The notes beneath the pieces are model-generated. The model was given only the letters and a program-made list of their open reading frames with translations, made no database searches and was not told where the DNA came from. The position numbers were made by a program, and so were the translations under genes. From Pseudomonas kilonensis (GTDB taxonomy: Bacteria; Pseudomonadota; Gammaproteobacteria; Pseudomonadales; Pseudomonadaceae): a stretch of DNA of 64,000 nt. This document shows, in pieces, positions 1-9,155 of this stretch (positions within the stretch are counted from its first letter, which is position 1; each line of letters starts with the position of its first letter). The DNA lies in assembly GCF_001269885.1 (NCBI RefSeq), contig NZ_LHVH01000014.1, positions 1 to 64,000 of the forward strand, in the 5' to 3' direction.

Positions 1-70
1 TTATGCCCCATCCCAGCTCCCACACTGGATCTGCGGCAGACTCCGATTTCCCGGCTACCCAAACCTCATC

Positions 71-162
71 TGTGGGAGCAAAGCTTGCTCGCGATGACGG
101 CGGCACATCCAGCATTGATGCAAGCTGACCCACTGCTATCGCGAGCAAGCTTTGCTCCCACA
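71..162. repeat. REP pair (GTGGGAGC family)
   Basis: Two inverted copies of the family-1 REP arm (GTGGGAGCAAAGCTTGCTCG) face each other across a short spacer, as in a Pseudomonas BIME. It lies in the 259-bp stretch at the window start, in which I see no gene. Confidence 0.9.
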
Positions 163-215
163 GGCTTTGCTCTTGAAAACTTGCAGATAATTGGAGGTAT
201 GTCGAAATCCGGGCA

Positions 216-246
216 TAAAAAAAGCACCCCGAAAGGTGCTTTTTCT
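216..246 (-). terminator. Rho-independent terminator of suhB
   Basis: AAAAGCACC pairs with GGTGCTTTT around a CCGAAA loop, with A/T runs on both sides. It lies 14 bp past the suhB stop on the reverse strand and may work in both directions. Confidence 0.85.
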
Positions 247-259
247 GTAGCCGAGCTGC

Positions 260-1078
260 TTAGCGCTTCAGCGAAGCCGGCAGGTGTGGCTGGATGGCGG
301 TGAGCACAGCCTTGAAGCATTTGGTGTTGCCGGCAACGATGTGGCCTTTTTCAAGGAAGTCGTGGCCGCCGGTGAAGTCGCTCACCAAACCGCCGGCTTC
401 CTGGATCAGCAGGGCGCCAGCAGCCATGTCCCATTCGGACAGGCCCGATTCCCAGAACGCATCGAAACGGCCAGCGGCCACATAAGCCAGGTCCAGGCTC
501 GCAGCGCCGGCGCGGCGGATGCCGGCGGTCTGGCCGACCAGGGCGCGGAACATGCCCAGGTAGTTGTCCAGGTTGTCCATCTGGTCATCGCGGAACGGGA
601 AGCCGGTGCCCAGCAGGGCGCCGTCCAGGCTGGTGCGGCCGCTGACGCGCAGGCGACGACCGTTGAGTTGGGCGCCACGGCCACGGCTGGCGGTGAATTC
701 TTCCTGGCGAACCGGGTCCAGCACAACGGCGTGTTCCAGGCGGCCACGGTATTTGCAGGCGATGCTGACAGCGAAGTGAGGAATGCCGCGCAGGAAGTTG
801 GTGGTGCCGTCCAGCGGATCGATGATCCACAGGTACTCTTCACCTTCGATGCCAGTACCAGCGTGCATGCCGGTCTCTTCACCGAGGATCGAGTGGTTGG
901 GGTAAGCCTTGCGCAGGGCGTCGACGATCTTTTGCTCGGCGGCGCGATCAACCTCGGACACGTAGTCCTTGGCGTCTTTTTCATCGACCTTGATGGTATC
1001 CAGGCGCTCGATGGAGCGGAAGATCAGTTCACTGGCGCTGCGGGCGGCGCGCAGCGCGATATTCAGCATGGGCTGCAT
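260..1078 (-). CDS. suhB: Inositol-1-monophosphatase family protein SuhB
   Basis: This 272-residue protein carries the signatures of the Mg-dependent inositol monophosphatase family: GEET near residue 67, WIIDPLDGTTNF at about 84-95 (metal-binding aspartates), and a C-terminal SEWDMAAG around 214-221. The family hydrolyses inositol phosphates. In enterobacteria SuhB also joins rRNA transcription antitermination complexes, and in Pseudomonas it influences virulence regulation; whether this copy does either is inferred. It is divergent from trmJ across about 145 bp and has its own terminator. The ATG start gives the usual family length. Confidence 0.95.
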   Translation of the reverse strand: MQPMLNIALRAARSASELIFRSIERLDTIKVDEKDAKDYVSEVDRAAEQKIVDALRKAYPNHSILGEETGMHAGTGIEGEEYLWIIDPLDGTTNFLRGIPHFAVSIACKYRGRLEHAVVLDPVRQEEFTASRGRGAQLNGRRLRVSGRTSLDGALLGTGFPFRDDQMDNLDNYLGMFRALVGQTAGIRRAGAASLDLAYVAAGRFDAFWESGLSEWDMAAGALLIQEAGGLVSDFTGGHDFLEKGHIVAGNTKCFKAVLTAIQPHLPASLKR

Positions 1079-1222
1079 GGATGTGTCACCTAAGGTTGTT
1101 AAAGAAAGCCGCGCATTCTATCAGAAAGTTTTCTCAGGAGAAGGTTGGTGTTCGCTTTCATAGCTTAACGGTAGGTGCTTATGTAAGATTTGCTCCCTTT
1201 ATCGTGTTCGAGAGCGCCTCCC

Positions 1223-1993
1223 TTGTTGCAGAACATTCGTGTCGTCCTGGTCAATACCAGCCATCCGGGTAACATCGGCGGAGCTGCGCGGGCCATGAAG
1301 AACATGGGCCTGTCGCGCCTGGTGCTGGTCGAGCCGCGCTTGTTTCCCCATCACGAAGCCGACGCCCGGGCCTCCGGCGCCGGTGACATCCTGGCCAACG
1401 CGCAGGTCGTCGCCACCCTGGAAGACGCCCTGGTGGGGTGCAACCTGGTGCTCGGCACCAGCGCCCGCGACCGGCGCATCCCCTGGCCGCTGCTCGACCC
1501 CCGCGAATGCGGCACCAAAGTGGTCGAGGAAGCCGCGCAAGGCTTCGAGATCGCCCTGGTGTTCGGCCGTGAAGACTCCGGCCTGACCAACGACGAGCTG
1601 CAGCGATGTCACTTTCACGTGCATATCCCTTCCGACCCCGAGTTCAGTTCCTTGAACCTGGGGGCGGCGGTGCAGGTGTTGAGCTATGAAGTGCGCATGG
1701 CTTGGCTGGCAGCCGAAGGCAAGCCCAGCAAAGTCGAAAAAACCGAGGTCACGTCGCCGCGCAGTGAGACACTGGCGACCATGGATGAACTGGAACGGTT
1801 CTTTGAACACCTGGAACAGACCCTGGTGGACATCGAGTTCCTCGACCCGGAAAAGCCGCGACACTTGATGGCGCGCCTGCGTCGGTTGTACGGACGAAGC
1901 TCGGTCAGCCGGGCGGAGATGAATATATTGCGCGGCATCCTCACGGAAACCCAGAAAGCGGCCCGTGGCGAGCTGATTAAGCGGAAGAAATAA
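1223..1993 (+). CDS. trmJ: tRNA (cytidine/uridine-2'-O-)-methyltransferase TrmJ
   Basis: The protein is a SPOUT-class methyltransferase that 2'-O-methylates position 32 of tRNA anticodon loops. It shows the N-terminal [20 protein letters not shown] block (residues 11-30) and the [15 protein letters not shown] block near 112-126, followed by a C-terminal helical extension. I place the start at a TTG ([10 protein letters not shown]), because the frame upstream (from 1190) encodes a short leader unlike the family. That gives 256 residues, the normal length. cysE begins 1 bp after the stop, so the two are probably co-transcribed. Confidence 0.92.
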   Translation: MLQNIRVVLVNTSHPGNIGGAARAMKNMGLSRLVLVEPRLFPHHEADARASGAGDILANAQVVATLEDALVGCNLVLGTSARDRRIPWPLLDPRECGTKVVEEAAQGFEIALVFGREDSGLTNDELQRCHFHVHIPSDPEFSSLNLGAAVQVLSYEVRMAWLAAEGKPSKVEKTEVTSPRSETLATMDELERFFEHLEQTLVDIEFLDPEKPRHLMARLRRLYGRSSVSRAEMNILRGILTETQKAARGELIKRKK

Positions 1994-1994
1994 A

Positions 1995-2771
1995 ATGTTC
2001 GAACGTTTGCGTGAAGATATCCAAAGTGTTTTCCATCGTGACCCGGCGGCGCGCAATGCCTTTGAAGTGCTGACCTGCTACCCGGGGATGCACGCCATCT
2101 GGATCCATCGCCTGTCCGGCGCCTTGTGGAACATGGGCTGGAAGTGGCTGGCGCGGGTTGTCTCGAACTTCGGGCGCTGGTTGACCGGGATCGAGATCCA
2201 CCCGGGCGCCAAGGTCGGTCGCCGCTTCTTCATCGACCACGGCATGGGCATCGTCATCGGCGAAACCGCCGAGATCGGCGATGACGTGACCCTGTACCAG
2301 GGCGTGACCCTCGGCGGCACCAGCTGGAACAAAGGCAAGCGCCACCCAACCCTGGAAGACGGCGTGGTGGTGGGTGCCGGCGCCAAGGTGCTCGGGCCGT
2401 TCACGGTAGGGGCGGGGGCGAAAGTCGGCTCTAACGCCGTGGTGACCAAGGCCGTGCCGCCGGGCGCGACCGTGGTGGGTATTCCGGGGCGGATCATCAT
2501 CAAGTCCGATGACGAGCAGGATGCCCGGCGCAAGGCCATGGCCGAGAAAATCGGCTTCGACGCCTACGGTGTCGGCGAAGACATGCCCGACCCGGTCGCC
2601 CGCGCCATCAACCAGTTGCTCGATCACCTGCAGGCCGTCGATGGGCGCCTGGAGGGGATGTGCGGCGCCCTGAAGGACCTGGGCAGTAATTACTGTGCCA
2701 AGGAGCTGCCTGAGCTGCGCGAGGAAGATTTTGCGTGTGTGAAGGACAAGGATGAGACTCAGGCCAGCTAA
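1995..2771 (+). CDS. cysE: Serine O-acetyltransferase CysE
   Basis: CysE acetylates L-serine from acetyl-CoA, the committed step of cysteine synthesis. The N-terminal part (about residues 1-65) is helical. It is followed by a left-handed beta-helix of hexapeptide repeats with [15 protein letters not shown] at about 69-83 and [20 protein letters not shown] at 89-108, both typical of the family. At 258 residues it has normal length. It follows trmJ with almost no gap and sits directly upstream of the isc operon, which uses cysteine as its sulfur donor; cysE-iscR adjacency is common in this genus. Confidence 0.95.
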   Translation: MFERLREDIQSVFHRDPAARNAFEVLTCYPGMHAIWIHRLSGALWNMGWKWLARVVSNFGRWLTGIEIHPGAKVGRRFFIDHGMGIVIGETAEIGDDVTLYQGVTLGGTSWNKGKRHPTLEDGVVVGAGAKVLGPFTVGAGAKVGSNAVVTKAVPPGATVVGIPGRIIIKSDDEQDARRKAMAEKIGFDAYGVGEDMPDPVARAINQLLDHLQAVDGRLEGMCGALKDLGSNYCAKELPELREEDFACVKDKDETQAS

Positions 2772-2783
2772 ACCGAGGTGCCT

Positions 2784-2940
2784 GCATCGCGGGCAAGCCT
2801 TGCTCCCACAGATGTTCCTGCTCCCTCAGGTGTCCTTGCTCCCACAGGTGTTCTGGTTTTACAGGACCATCTGTGGGAGCGGGGGGGGGGCTGTGGGAGC
2901 AAAGCTTGCTCGCGATAAACGATAACGCGGTATAGCTGGT
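2784..2940. repeat. REP cluster with three 18-bp arm repeats and a G10 run
   Basis: Family-1 REP arms flank the cysE-iscR gap. Three 18-bp units starting GCTCCC (2802-2819, 2820-2837, 2838-2855) repeat the arm in tandem. A run of ten G residues (2881-2890) joins two arms in the downstream half. No gene is seen here; the rest of this 305-bp gap holds the iscR promoter. Confidence 0.85.
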
Positions 2941-3011
2941 CGCCGCCGGCCAGCCTTTGCTATCATGCGCGCGCTCTTTCGCGGGTAAACCTGAGTAAAG
3001 CACTAGGTCTT

Positions 3012-3044
3012 ATACTTGACTTAAATACTCGGGAATTGCATACT
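3012..3044 (+). promoter_or_regulatory. iscR promoter with type 1 IscR box
   Basis: The 25-bp stretch 3012-3036 (ATACTTGAC, then TTAAATACTC, then GGGAAT) closely follows the type 1 IscR site that binds [2Fe-2S]-IscR. It overlaps a -35 (TTGACT, 3016-3021) which has a -10-like CATACT 17 bp further on (3039-3044). Binding here would block polymerase, giving the known autorepression of isc operons. Confidence 0.85.
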
Positions 3045-3076
3045 CGCCCCCATTCCGAACTCCGTGGTAATTGTCC

Positions 3077-3568
3077 ATGCGACTGACTACAAAAGGCCGA
3101 TACGCCGTGACCGCAATGCTGGATCTGGCATTGCATGCGCAGCACGGGCCGGTGTCCCTGGCCGATATCTCCGAGCGCCAGGGCATTTCCCTGTCCTACC
3201 TTGAACAGCTGTTCGCCAAGCTGCGCCGCAGTAACCTGGTTTCCAGCGTTCGCGGCCCCGGCGGCGGCTACCAGCTGTCGCGCGACATGCAGGGCATCCA
3301 GGTTGCCCAGGTGATCGATGCGGTGAACGAATCGGTCGATGCGACCAAGTGCCAGGGCCTTGGCGACTGCCATGGCGGCGATACTTGCCTGACCCACCAC
3401 TTGTGGTGCGACCTCAGCCTGCAGATTCACGAATTTCTAAGCGGTATCAGCTTGGCTGACCTTGTAACTCGTCGTGAGGTGCAAGAAGTAGCCCAGCGTC
3501 AGGACCAGCGCCGTTGCAATAGCAAGACGCTGCACCTGGACAAGATTGAAGCGTCCGCCGTCGAATGA
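3077..3568 (+). CDS. iscR: Fe-S cluster-sensing transcriptional regulator IscR
   Basis: This Rrf2-family regulator has an N-terminal winged helix ([20 protein letters not shown], then the [12 protein letters not shown] recognition region) and the cluster ligands C92, C98, C104 and H107, in the same positions as E. coli IscR. With a [2Fe-2S] cluster it represses the isc operon; apo-IscR binds other sites. The start is the ATG at 3077; the in-frame TTG two codons earlier would break the conserved MRLTTKG opening. It is the first gene of iscRSUA-hscBA-fdx-iscX and lies just after its own box. Confidence 0.97.
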   Translation: MRLTTKGRYAVTAMLDLALHAQHGPVSLADISERQGISLSYLEQLFAKLRRSNLVSSVRGPGGGYQLSRDMQGIQVAQVIDAVNESVDATKCQGLGDCHGGDTCLTHHLWCDLSLQIHEFLSGISLADLVTRREVQEVAQRQDQRRCNSKTLHLDKIEASAVE

Positions 3569-3618
3569 CTGCCGCAGAGCACGCGGAACGCCAGCCAGCC
3601 TGATTTAGGAGAAAGTCC

Positions 3619-4833
3619 ATGAAATTGCCGATTTACCTTGATTACTCTGCGACCACCCCGGTTGATCCGCGTGTTGCGCAAAAAATGAGTGAATGCCTGC
3701 TGGTCGACGGAAACTTCGGTAACCCGGCGTCCCGTTCCCACGTGTTCGGCTGGAAGGCCGAAGAGTCGGTCGAAAACGCCCGTCGCCAGGTCGCCGACCT
3801 GGTCAACGCCGACCCGCGTGAAATCGTCTGGACCTCCGGTGCCACCGAGTCCGACAACCTGGCAATCAAGGGTGTCGCGCATTTCTATCACACCAAGGGC
3901 AAGCACCTGATCACCTCCAAGATCGAGCACAAGGCTGTCCTGGACACCATGCGCCAACTGGAGCGTGAAGGCTTCGAAGTCACCTACATCGAGCCCGGTG
4001 AAGACGGCATCATCACTCCAGCCATGGTCGAAGCCGCCCTGCGCGACGACACCATCCTGGTTTCGATCATGCACGTGAACAACGAAATCGGCACCGTCAA
4101 CGACATCGCTGCCATCGGCGAGCTGACCCGCTCCAAGGGCGTCCTGTTCCACGTCGACGGCGCGCAGTCCACCGGCAAGGTCGACATCGACCTGTCCAAG
4201 CTGAAAGTCGACCTGATGTCGTTCTCGGCCCACAAGACCTACGGTCCTAAAGGCATCGGCGCCCTGTACGTCAGCCGCAAGCCGCGTGTTCGCATCGAAG
4301 CGACCATGCACGGCGGCGGTCACGAGCGTGGCATGCGTTCCGGCACCCTGGCGACCCACCAGATCGTCGGCATGGGCGAAGCCTTCCGCGTCGCCAAGGA
4401 AGACATGGCTGCCGAGAACGTGCGCATCCAGGCCCTGAGCGACCGCTTCTTCAAGCAGGTCGAGCACCTGGAAGAACTCTACGTCAACGGCAGCCTGACC
4501 GCCCGCGTACCGCACAACCTGAACCTGAGCTTCAACTATGTTGAAGGCGAGTCGCTGATCATGGCGCTCAAGGATCTGGCCGTGTCGTCCGGTTCGGCGT
4601 GCACCTCGGCATCGCTTGAGCCTTCGTACGTACTGCGCGCCCTGGGCCGCAACGACGAACTGGCCCACAGCTCCATTCGCTTCACCTTCGGTCGCTTCAC
4701 CACCGAAGAAGAAATCGATTACGCCGCGCAGAAAGTCTGCGAGGCCGTTACCAAGCTGCGCGCTCTGTCGCCGCTGTGGGACATGTACAAAGACGGCGTC
4801 GACATTTCGAAAATCGAGTGGGCGGCGCACTGA
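3619..4833 (+). CDS. iscS: Cysteine desulfurase IscS
   Basis: IscS is a PLP enzyme that takes sulfur from cysteine as a persulfide and passes it to IscU and to tRNA-thiolation partners. The PLP lysine lies in [12 protein letters not shown] (K206) and the persulfide cysteine in [12 protein letters not shown] (C328). The length of 404 residues equals that of the E. coli enzyme. A strong AGGAG ribosome site precedes the ATG. The catalytic and PLP residues are intact. Confidence 0.98.
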   Translation: MKLPIYLDYSATTPVDPRVAQKMSECLLVDGNFGNPASRSHVFGWKAEESVENARRQVADLVNADPREIVWTSGATESDNLAIKGVAHFYHTKGKHLITSKIEHKAVLDTMRQLEREGFEVTYIEPGEDGIITPAMVEAALRDDTILVSIMHVNNEIGTVNDIAAIGELTRSKGVLFHVDGAQSTGKVDIDLSKLKVDLMSFSAHKTYGPKGIGALYVSRKPRVRIEATMHGGGHERGMRSGTLATHQIVGMGEAFRVAKEDMAAENVRIQALSDRFFKQVEHLEELYVNGSLTARVPHNLNLSFNYVEGESLIMALKDLAVSSGSACTSASLEPSYVLRALGRNDELAHSSIRFTFGRFTTEEEIDYAAQKVCEAVTKLRALSPLWDMYKDGVDISKIEWAAH

Positions 4834-4876
4834 AGAAGTCGCCACCAGAGCGACTCACTGATGAGGATTGAAGCAA

Positions 4877-5263
4877 ATGGCATATAGCGAAAAGGTCATC
4901 GACCACTACGAGAACCCGCGCAACGTCGGCAAGATGGACGCGCAGGATCCTGATGTCGGCACCGGCATGGTCGGCGCTCCGGCGTGCGGCGACGTCATGC
5001 GCCTGCAGATCAAGGTCAACGAGCAAGGCATCATCGAAGATGCCAAGTTCAAGACCTATGGCTGCGGTTCCGCCATCGCGTCCAGCTCCCTGGCCACCGA
5101 GTGGATGAAGGGCAAGACCCTTGATGAAGCCGAAACCATCAAGAACACCCAGCTGGCCGAAGAACTGGCCTTGCCGCCAGTGAAGATCCACTGCTCGGTA
5201 CTCGCCGAAGACGCCATCAAGGCCGCCGTTCGCGATTACAAGCAGAAGAAAGGCTTGATCTGA
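4877..5263 (+). CDS. iscU: Fe-S cluster assembly scaffold IscU
   Basis: IscU is the scaffold on which new [2Fe-2S] and [4Fe-4S] clusters form before transfer. Ligand residues C37, D39, C63 and C106 are all present, as is the LPPVK motif (99-103) recognised by the chaperone HscA. I start at ATG 4877 (MAYSEKVIDH), giving 128 residues as in E. coli; the frame extends three codons upstream to a TTG that I reject. It lies between iscS and iscA with short gaps, within one transcription unit. Confidence 0.97.
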   Translation: MAYSEKVIDHYENPRNVGKMDAQDPDVGTGMVGAPACGDVMRLQIKVNEQGIIEDAKFKTYGCGSAIASSSLATEWMKGKTLDEAETIKNTQLAEELALPPVKIHCSVLAEDAIKAAVRDYKQKKGLI

Positions 5264-5287
5264 TCCGCGCATTGGTAAGGAGTTTTC

Positions 5288-5611
5288 ATGGCTATCCAGA
5301 TGACAGAAGCGGCAGCTAACCATATCCAGCGCTCACTTGCGGGGCGCGGCAAGGGCGAGGGTATCCGCCTGGGTGTTCGCACCACGGGCTGTTCTGGCCT
5401 CGCCTATGTACTGGAATTCGTCGACGAAGTGGGCGAAGACGATCAGGTATTCGAGAGTCATGGTCAGAAAGTGATCATCGACCCGAAAAGCCTGACGTAC
5501 CTGGACGGCACCGAGCTGGATTTCGTCAAGGAAGGGTTGAACGAAGGCTTCAAGTTCAACAACCCCAACGTGCGCGGTGAATGTGGCTGCGGCGAAAGCT
5601 TCAACATCTGA
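5288..5611 (+). CDS. iscA: A-type Fe-S carrier IscA
   Basis: This is a 107-residue A-type carrier that delivers clusters to target enzymes. The three conserved cysteines are present as C35 ([10 protein letters not shown]) and C99/C101 (GECGCGESF). It is preceded by an AAGGAG ribosome site and followed after 8 bp by hscB. Length and motif spacing match the E. coli protein, so a generic HesB/ErpA paralogue is less likely given its place in the operon. Confidence 0.97.
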   Translation: MAIQMTEAAANHIQRSLAGRGKGEGIRLGVRTTGCSGLAYVLEFVDEVGEDDQVFESHGQKVIIDPKSLTYLDGTELDFVKEGLNEGFKFNNPNVRGECGCGESFNI

Positions 5612-5619
5612 GGCAGCTT

Positions 5620-6141
5620 GTGGGTACTCCTTGTCATTTTGCGTTGTTCCAGATGCAGCCTGCGTTCCAGCTGGATCTCGATCAGTTGTCCGCGCGTTAC
5701 CTTGAATTGGCCCGTGGCGTCCATCCCGACCGCTTTGCCGATGCTTCCGAGGCGGAGCAGCGGCGGGCGCTCGAGCAGTCGGCGAACCTCAATGAGGCCT
5801 ACCAGACGCTCAAGCTCCCGGCCAAGCGCGCGCGGTACCTGCTCGCCATCAGCGGCCATGAGTTGCCGCTGGAGGTCACGGTCCATGATCCCGAGTTTCT
5901 TTTGCAGCAGATGCAGTGGCGCGAAGAGCTCGAGGACCTGCAGGACAGCGCCGACCTGGCCGGTGTCGCGGTATTCAAGCGGCGCTTGAAAGACGCCCAG
6001 CAAACACTGAACGACAGCTTCGCAGCCTGCTGGAACGATGCCGCGCAACGCGAACAGGCCGAACGCCTGATGCGGCGCATGCAGTTTCTCGACAAGCTCA
6101 CCTATGAAGTGCGCCAGCTCGAAGAGCGCCTCGACGATTAA
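5620..6141 (+). CDS. hscB: J-domain co-chaperone HscB
   Basis: HscB presents IscU to the specialised Hsp70 HscA and stimulates its ATPase. An N-terminal J-domain contains the HPD motif at residues 35-37 ([10 protein letters not shown]), followed by a C-terminal helical IscU-binding domain. The start is a GTG at 5620 ([10 protein letters not shown]), which gives the family length of 173 residues. The open frame continues upstream into iscA, but that part is not HscB-like. Confidence 0.95.
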   Translation: MGTPCHFALFQMQPAFQLDLDQLSARYLELARGVHPDRFADASEAEQRRALEQSANLNEAYQTLKLPAKRARYLLAISGHELPLEVTVHDPEFLLQQMQWREELEDLQDSADLAGVAVFKRRLKDAQQTLNDSFAACWNDAAQREQAERLMRRMQFLDKLTYEVRQLEERLDD

Positions 6142-6191
6142 CCCAGTGCCGCTCCGGTCGCACGCCTGATTACAGATAAGTCCTGATTACG

Positions 6192-8054
6192 ATGGCCCTA
6201 CTGCAGATCGCCGAACCCGGCCAAAGTCCACAACCGCACCAGCGTCGCCTGGCTGTCGGGATCGACTTGGGTACCACCAATTCCCTGGTCGCTGCCTTGC
6301 GCAGCGGTCTTTCCGAACCGCTGGCCGACGAGCAGGGGCGGGTGATCCTGCCATCCGCCGTGCGCTATCACGCCGATCGCGTCGAAGTGGGCGAGTCGGC
6401 CAAGCTGGCCGCGGCCACCGACCCTTTCAACACTATTGTTTCGGTCAAGCGCTTGATGGGTCGTGGTCTGTCCGACGTCAAGCAATTGGGCGACCAACTG
6501 CCGTACCGCTTCGTCGGTGGCGAATCCCACATGCCGTTCATCGAAACCGTACAGGGCCCGAAAAGCCCGGTCGAGGTTTCCGCCGACATCCTCAAGGTCC
6601 TGCGCCAGCGCGCCGAAGCGGCATTGGGCGGTGAATTGGTGGGTGCGGTCATCACCGTGCCGGCCTATTTCGACGACGCCCAGCGCCAAGCCACCAAGGA
6701 CGCGGCCAAGCTCGCCGGCCTGAACGTGCTGCGCCTGCTCAACGAGCCGACGGCCGCTGCGGTGGCGTACGGCCTGGACCAGCATGCCGAAGGCCTGGTC
6801 GCGATCTACGATCTGGGCGGCGGTACGTTCGATATTTCGATCCTGCGCCTGACCGGCGGTGTCTTCGAAGTCCTGGCTACCGGTGGCGACAGCGCCCTGG
6901 GCGGCGATGACTTCGACCATGCCATTGCTGGCTGGATCATCGAGCAAGCCGGTTTGTCCGCCGACCTCGATCCAGGTGCGCAACGCCATTTGCTGCAAAC
7001 CGCCTGCGCCGCCAAGGAAGCCTTGACCGACGCCGCCACGGTTGAAGTCGCTTATGGCGACTGGAAAGCCGCGCTGACCCGCGAAGCCTTCGATGCCCTG
7101 ATCGAGCCCATGGTCGCCCGCAGCCTCAAGGCCTGCCGCCGTGCCGTGCGCGATTCCGGCGTAGAGCTGGAAGACGTCAAGGCCGTGGTCATGGTCGGTG
7201 GTTCGACCCGTGTGCCTCGGGTTCGCGAAGCCGTTGCCGAGGCCTTTGGCCGTCAGCCGCTGACTGAAATCGACCCGGACCAGGTGGTTGCCATCGGCGC
7301 CGCGATCCAGGCCGATACCCTGGCTGGCAACAAGCGCGATGGCGGCGAACTGCTGCTGCTTGACGTGATTCCGTTGTCCCTGGGCCTGGAAACCATGGGC
7401 GGCCTGATGGAGAAGGTGATTCCGCGCAACACCACCATCCCCGTTGCTCGCGCCCAGGACTTCACCACCTATAAAGACGGCCAGTCGGCCATGATGGTCC
7501 ACGTGCTGCAAGGCGAGCGTGAGCTGATCAGCGACTGCCGCTCCCTGGCTCGTTTCGAATTGCGCGGCATCCCGCCGATGGTGGCGGGTGCGGCGAAGAT
7601 CCGCGTGACCTTCCAGGTCGACGCCGACGGCTTGCTCAACGTCTCTGCCCGCGAACTGGGTTCGGGCGTGGAGGCGAGCATCCAGGTCAAGCCGTCCTAT
7701 GGCCTGACCGACGGCGAAATCGCCAAGATGCTCAAGGATTCGTTCCAGCATGCCAGCGACGACAAGGTGGCGCGTGTGCTGCGCGAGCAACAGGTCGACG
7801 CCCAGCGCCTGATCGAGGCCGTGCAAGGTGCCCTTGAGGCTGACGGCGAGCGCTTGCTGGATGCCGAAGAGCGCATGGTCATCGAGCTGCAGATGCAGGA
7901 ATTGTCCGAATTGATCAAAGGCACCGATGGTTATGCCATCGAGCAGCAGACCAAGCGTCTGTCGCACGTCACCGATGCCTTTGCTGCCCGCCGCCTGGAC
8001 TCGACGGTGAAAGCCGCCCTGGCGGGGCGCAACCTGAATGAAATCGAGGAATAA
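6192..8054 (+). CDS. hscA: Fe-S assembly Hsp70 chaperone HscA
   Basis: HscA is the DnaK-type chaperone devoted to cluster release from IscU. The ATPase domain shows GIDLGTTNS (about residues 23-31), YDLGGGTFD and [12 protein letters not shown]. The substrate-binding domain and helical lid fill the C-terminal 230 residues. At 620 residues it is close to the E. coli protein (616). It follows hscB after 50 bp and precedes fdx by 3 bp, so translation of hscA and fdx is probably coupled. Confidence 0.97.
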   Translation: MALLQIAEPGQSPQPHQRRLAVGIDLGTTNSLVAALRSGLSEPLADEQGRVILPSAVRYHADRVEVGESAKLAAATDPFNTIVSVKRLMGRGLSDVKQLGDQLPYRFVGGESHMPFIETVQGPKSPVEVSADILKVLRQRAEAALGGELVGAVITVPAYFDDAQRQATKDAAKLAGLNVLRLLNEPTAAAVAYGLDQHAEGLVAIYDLGGGTFDISILRLTGGVFEVLATGGDSALGGDDFDHAIAGWIIEQAGLSADLDPGAQRHLLQTACAAKEALTDAATVEVAYGDWKAALTREAFDALIEPMVARSLKACRRAVRDSGVELEDVKAVVMVGGSTRVPRVREAVAEAFGRQPLTEIDPDQVVAIGAAIQADTLAGNKRDGGELLLLDVIPLSLGLETMGGLMEKVIPRNTTIPVARAQDFTTYKDGQSAMMVHVLQGERELISDCRSLARFELRGIPPMVAGAAKIRVTFQVDADGLLNVSARELGSGVEASIQVKPSYGLTDGEIAKMLKDSFQHASDDKVARVLREQQVDAQRLIEAVQGALEADGERLLDAEERMVIELQMQELSELIKGTDGYAIEQQTKRLSHVTDAFAARRLDSTVKAALAGRNLNEIEE

Positions 8055-8057
8055 CTG

Positions 8058-8399
8058 ATGCCGCAGGTGATTTTTCTGCCTCACGAGAAGTTCTGTCCGG
8101 AGGGCATGGTCGTGGAGGCTGAGCCGGGAATCTCCATTCTCGAGCTGGCCCATGAGCACCATATCGAGATGGAAAGTGCCTGTGGCGGCGTCTGCGCCTG
8201 CACGACGTGCCATTGCATCATTCGTGAGGGCTTCGATTCGCTGGAAGAAGCGGACGATCTGGAGGAAGATTTCCTTGATCGGGCCTGGGGCCTGGAAGCG
8301 CAATCGCGCCTGGGTTGCCAAGCCATCGTCGGCACCGAAGACCTGACCGTCGAAATCCCGAAATATTCGCTTAACCATGCGGCCGAAGCGCCGCACTGA
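8058..8399 (+). CDS. fdx: Isc-type [2Fe-2S] ferredoxin
   Basis: This adrenodoxin-type ferredoxin supplies electrons during cluster assembly. Cluster ligands C42, C48, C51 and C87 are in the E. coli Fdx positions, within CGGVCACTTCHC and LGCQA. An acidic patch (EEADDLEEDF, about 63-72) is the usual partner-binding surface. The 113-residue length is normal. It starts 3 bp after hscA and is followed after 13 bp by iscX. Confidence 0.97.
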   Translation: MPQVIFLPHEKFCPEGMVVEAEPGISILELAHEHHIEMESACGGVCACTTCHCIIREGFDSLEEADDLEEDFLDRAWGLEAQSRLGCQAIVGTEDLTVEIPKYSLNHAAEAPH

Positions 8400-8412
8400 T
8401 GGTGACACTGTC

Positions 8413-8613
8413 ATGAGCTATGGTTGGAATGATGTACAACGCATCGCAGAAGAACTGGCCGAAGCCAAGCCGGACGTGGATCCGTTGACTGTTAATTTTG
8501 TCGATCTGCAGCACTGGATCATGGAGCTTCCCGATTTCGACAGCACCTCTGGCCGTTGTGGCGAGAAGGTCTTGGAAGCGGTTCAGGCGCTCTGGATCGA
8601 AGAAATCGACTGA
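8413..8613 (+). CDS. iscX: Fe-S assembly protein IscX
   Basis: IscX is a 66-residue acidic protein that binds IscS and modulates its activity, possibly as an iron-dependent regulator. The MSYGWNDVQRIAEELAE opening, the DPLTVNFVDLQHWI core and the terminal EIDs match the family. The start is ATG 8413; the longer frame from 8377 lies inside fdx. It is the last gene of the isc operon, just before a terminator-like hairpin. Confidence 0.95.
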   Translation: MSYGWNDVQRIAEELAEAKPDVDPLTVNFVDLQHWIMELPDFDSTSGRCGEKVLEAVQALWIEEID

Positions 8614-8642
8614 TCGACCTGGCAGGTTAGGCAATACCCCTG

Positions 8643-8672
8643 AACCCGCGTATAATTCGCGGGTTTAATTTT
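8643..8672 (+). terminator. isc terminator hairpin with a TATAAT in its loop
   Basis: AACCCGCG (8643-8650) pairs perfectly with CGCGGGTT (8658-8665), followed by TTAATTTTT, as in a rho-independent terminator for iscX. The loop reads TATAATT, a consensus -10 (8651-8656) suitably placed for ndk. A weak -35 candidate is TTAGGC (8627-8632). The same bases may end isc and start ndk. Confidence 0.65.
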
Positions 8673-8701
8673 TCGCAAATTACCGTTTCTGGAGTTACAC
8701 C

Positions 8702-9127
8702 ATGGCTGTTCAACGTACTTTCTCCATCATCAAGCCTGACGCCGTTGCTAAAAACGTGATCGGCAAGATCGTTACCCGCTTCGAAGACGCTGGCCTGCGC
8801 GTTGTAGCTTCGAAAATGAAGCAACTGTCCAAGGCCGAAGCCGAAGGCTTCTACGCTGAGCACAGCGAGCGCGGTTTCTTCGGTGAGCTGGTTGCCTTCA
8901 TGACTTCCGGTCCGGTTGTCGTTCAGGTGCTGGAAGGCGAAAACGCTATCGCTCGCAACCGTGAGCTGATGGGCGCTACCAACCCTAAAGAAGCTGCTGC
9001 TGGCACCATCCGTGCTGACTTCGCCGAGTCCATCGACGCCAACGCCGTTCACGGTTCGGACTCCGAAGCCGCTGCTGCTCGCGAAATCGCTTACTTTTTC
9101 GCCGCTACTGAAGTAACCGCTCGCTAA
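8702..9127 (+). CDS. ndk: Nucleoside diphosphate kinase Ndk
   Basis: Ndk equilibrates nucleoside di- and triphosphates through a phosphohistidine. The active-site histidine is H117 in NAVHGSDS; the N-terminal [15 protein letters not shown] and [11 protein letters not shown] stretches are family hallmarks. At 141 residues it has the expected length. A clear GGAG ribosome site precedes the ATG. It is probably transcribed from its own promoter in the preceding hairpin and may read into rlmN, which starts 28 bp later. Confidence 0.98.
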   Translation: MAVQRTFSIIKPDAVAKNVIGKIVTRFEDAGLRVVASKMKQLSKAEAEGFYAEHSERGFFGELVAFMTSGPVVVQVLEGENAIARNRELMGATNPKEAAAGTIRADFAESIDANAVHGSDSEAAAAREIAYFFAATEVTAR

Positions 9128-9155
9128 GCATTGGCTTAAGAGTGAAGGTGAATCC

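Noticed and set aside
284..1093. Long forward-strand open frame opposite suhB.
   Set aside because: It mirrors suhB codons; GC-rich third positions create such antisense frames throughout the window.
6198..8414. 738-codon reverse-strand open frame opposite hscA and fdx.
   Set aside because: It is antisense to intact isc genes and has no recognisable domain.
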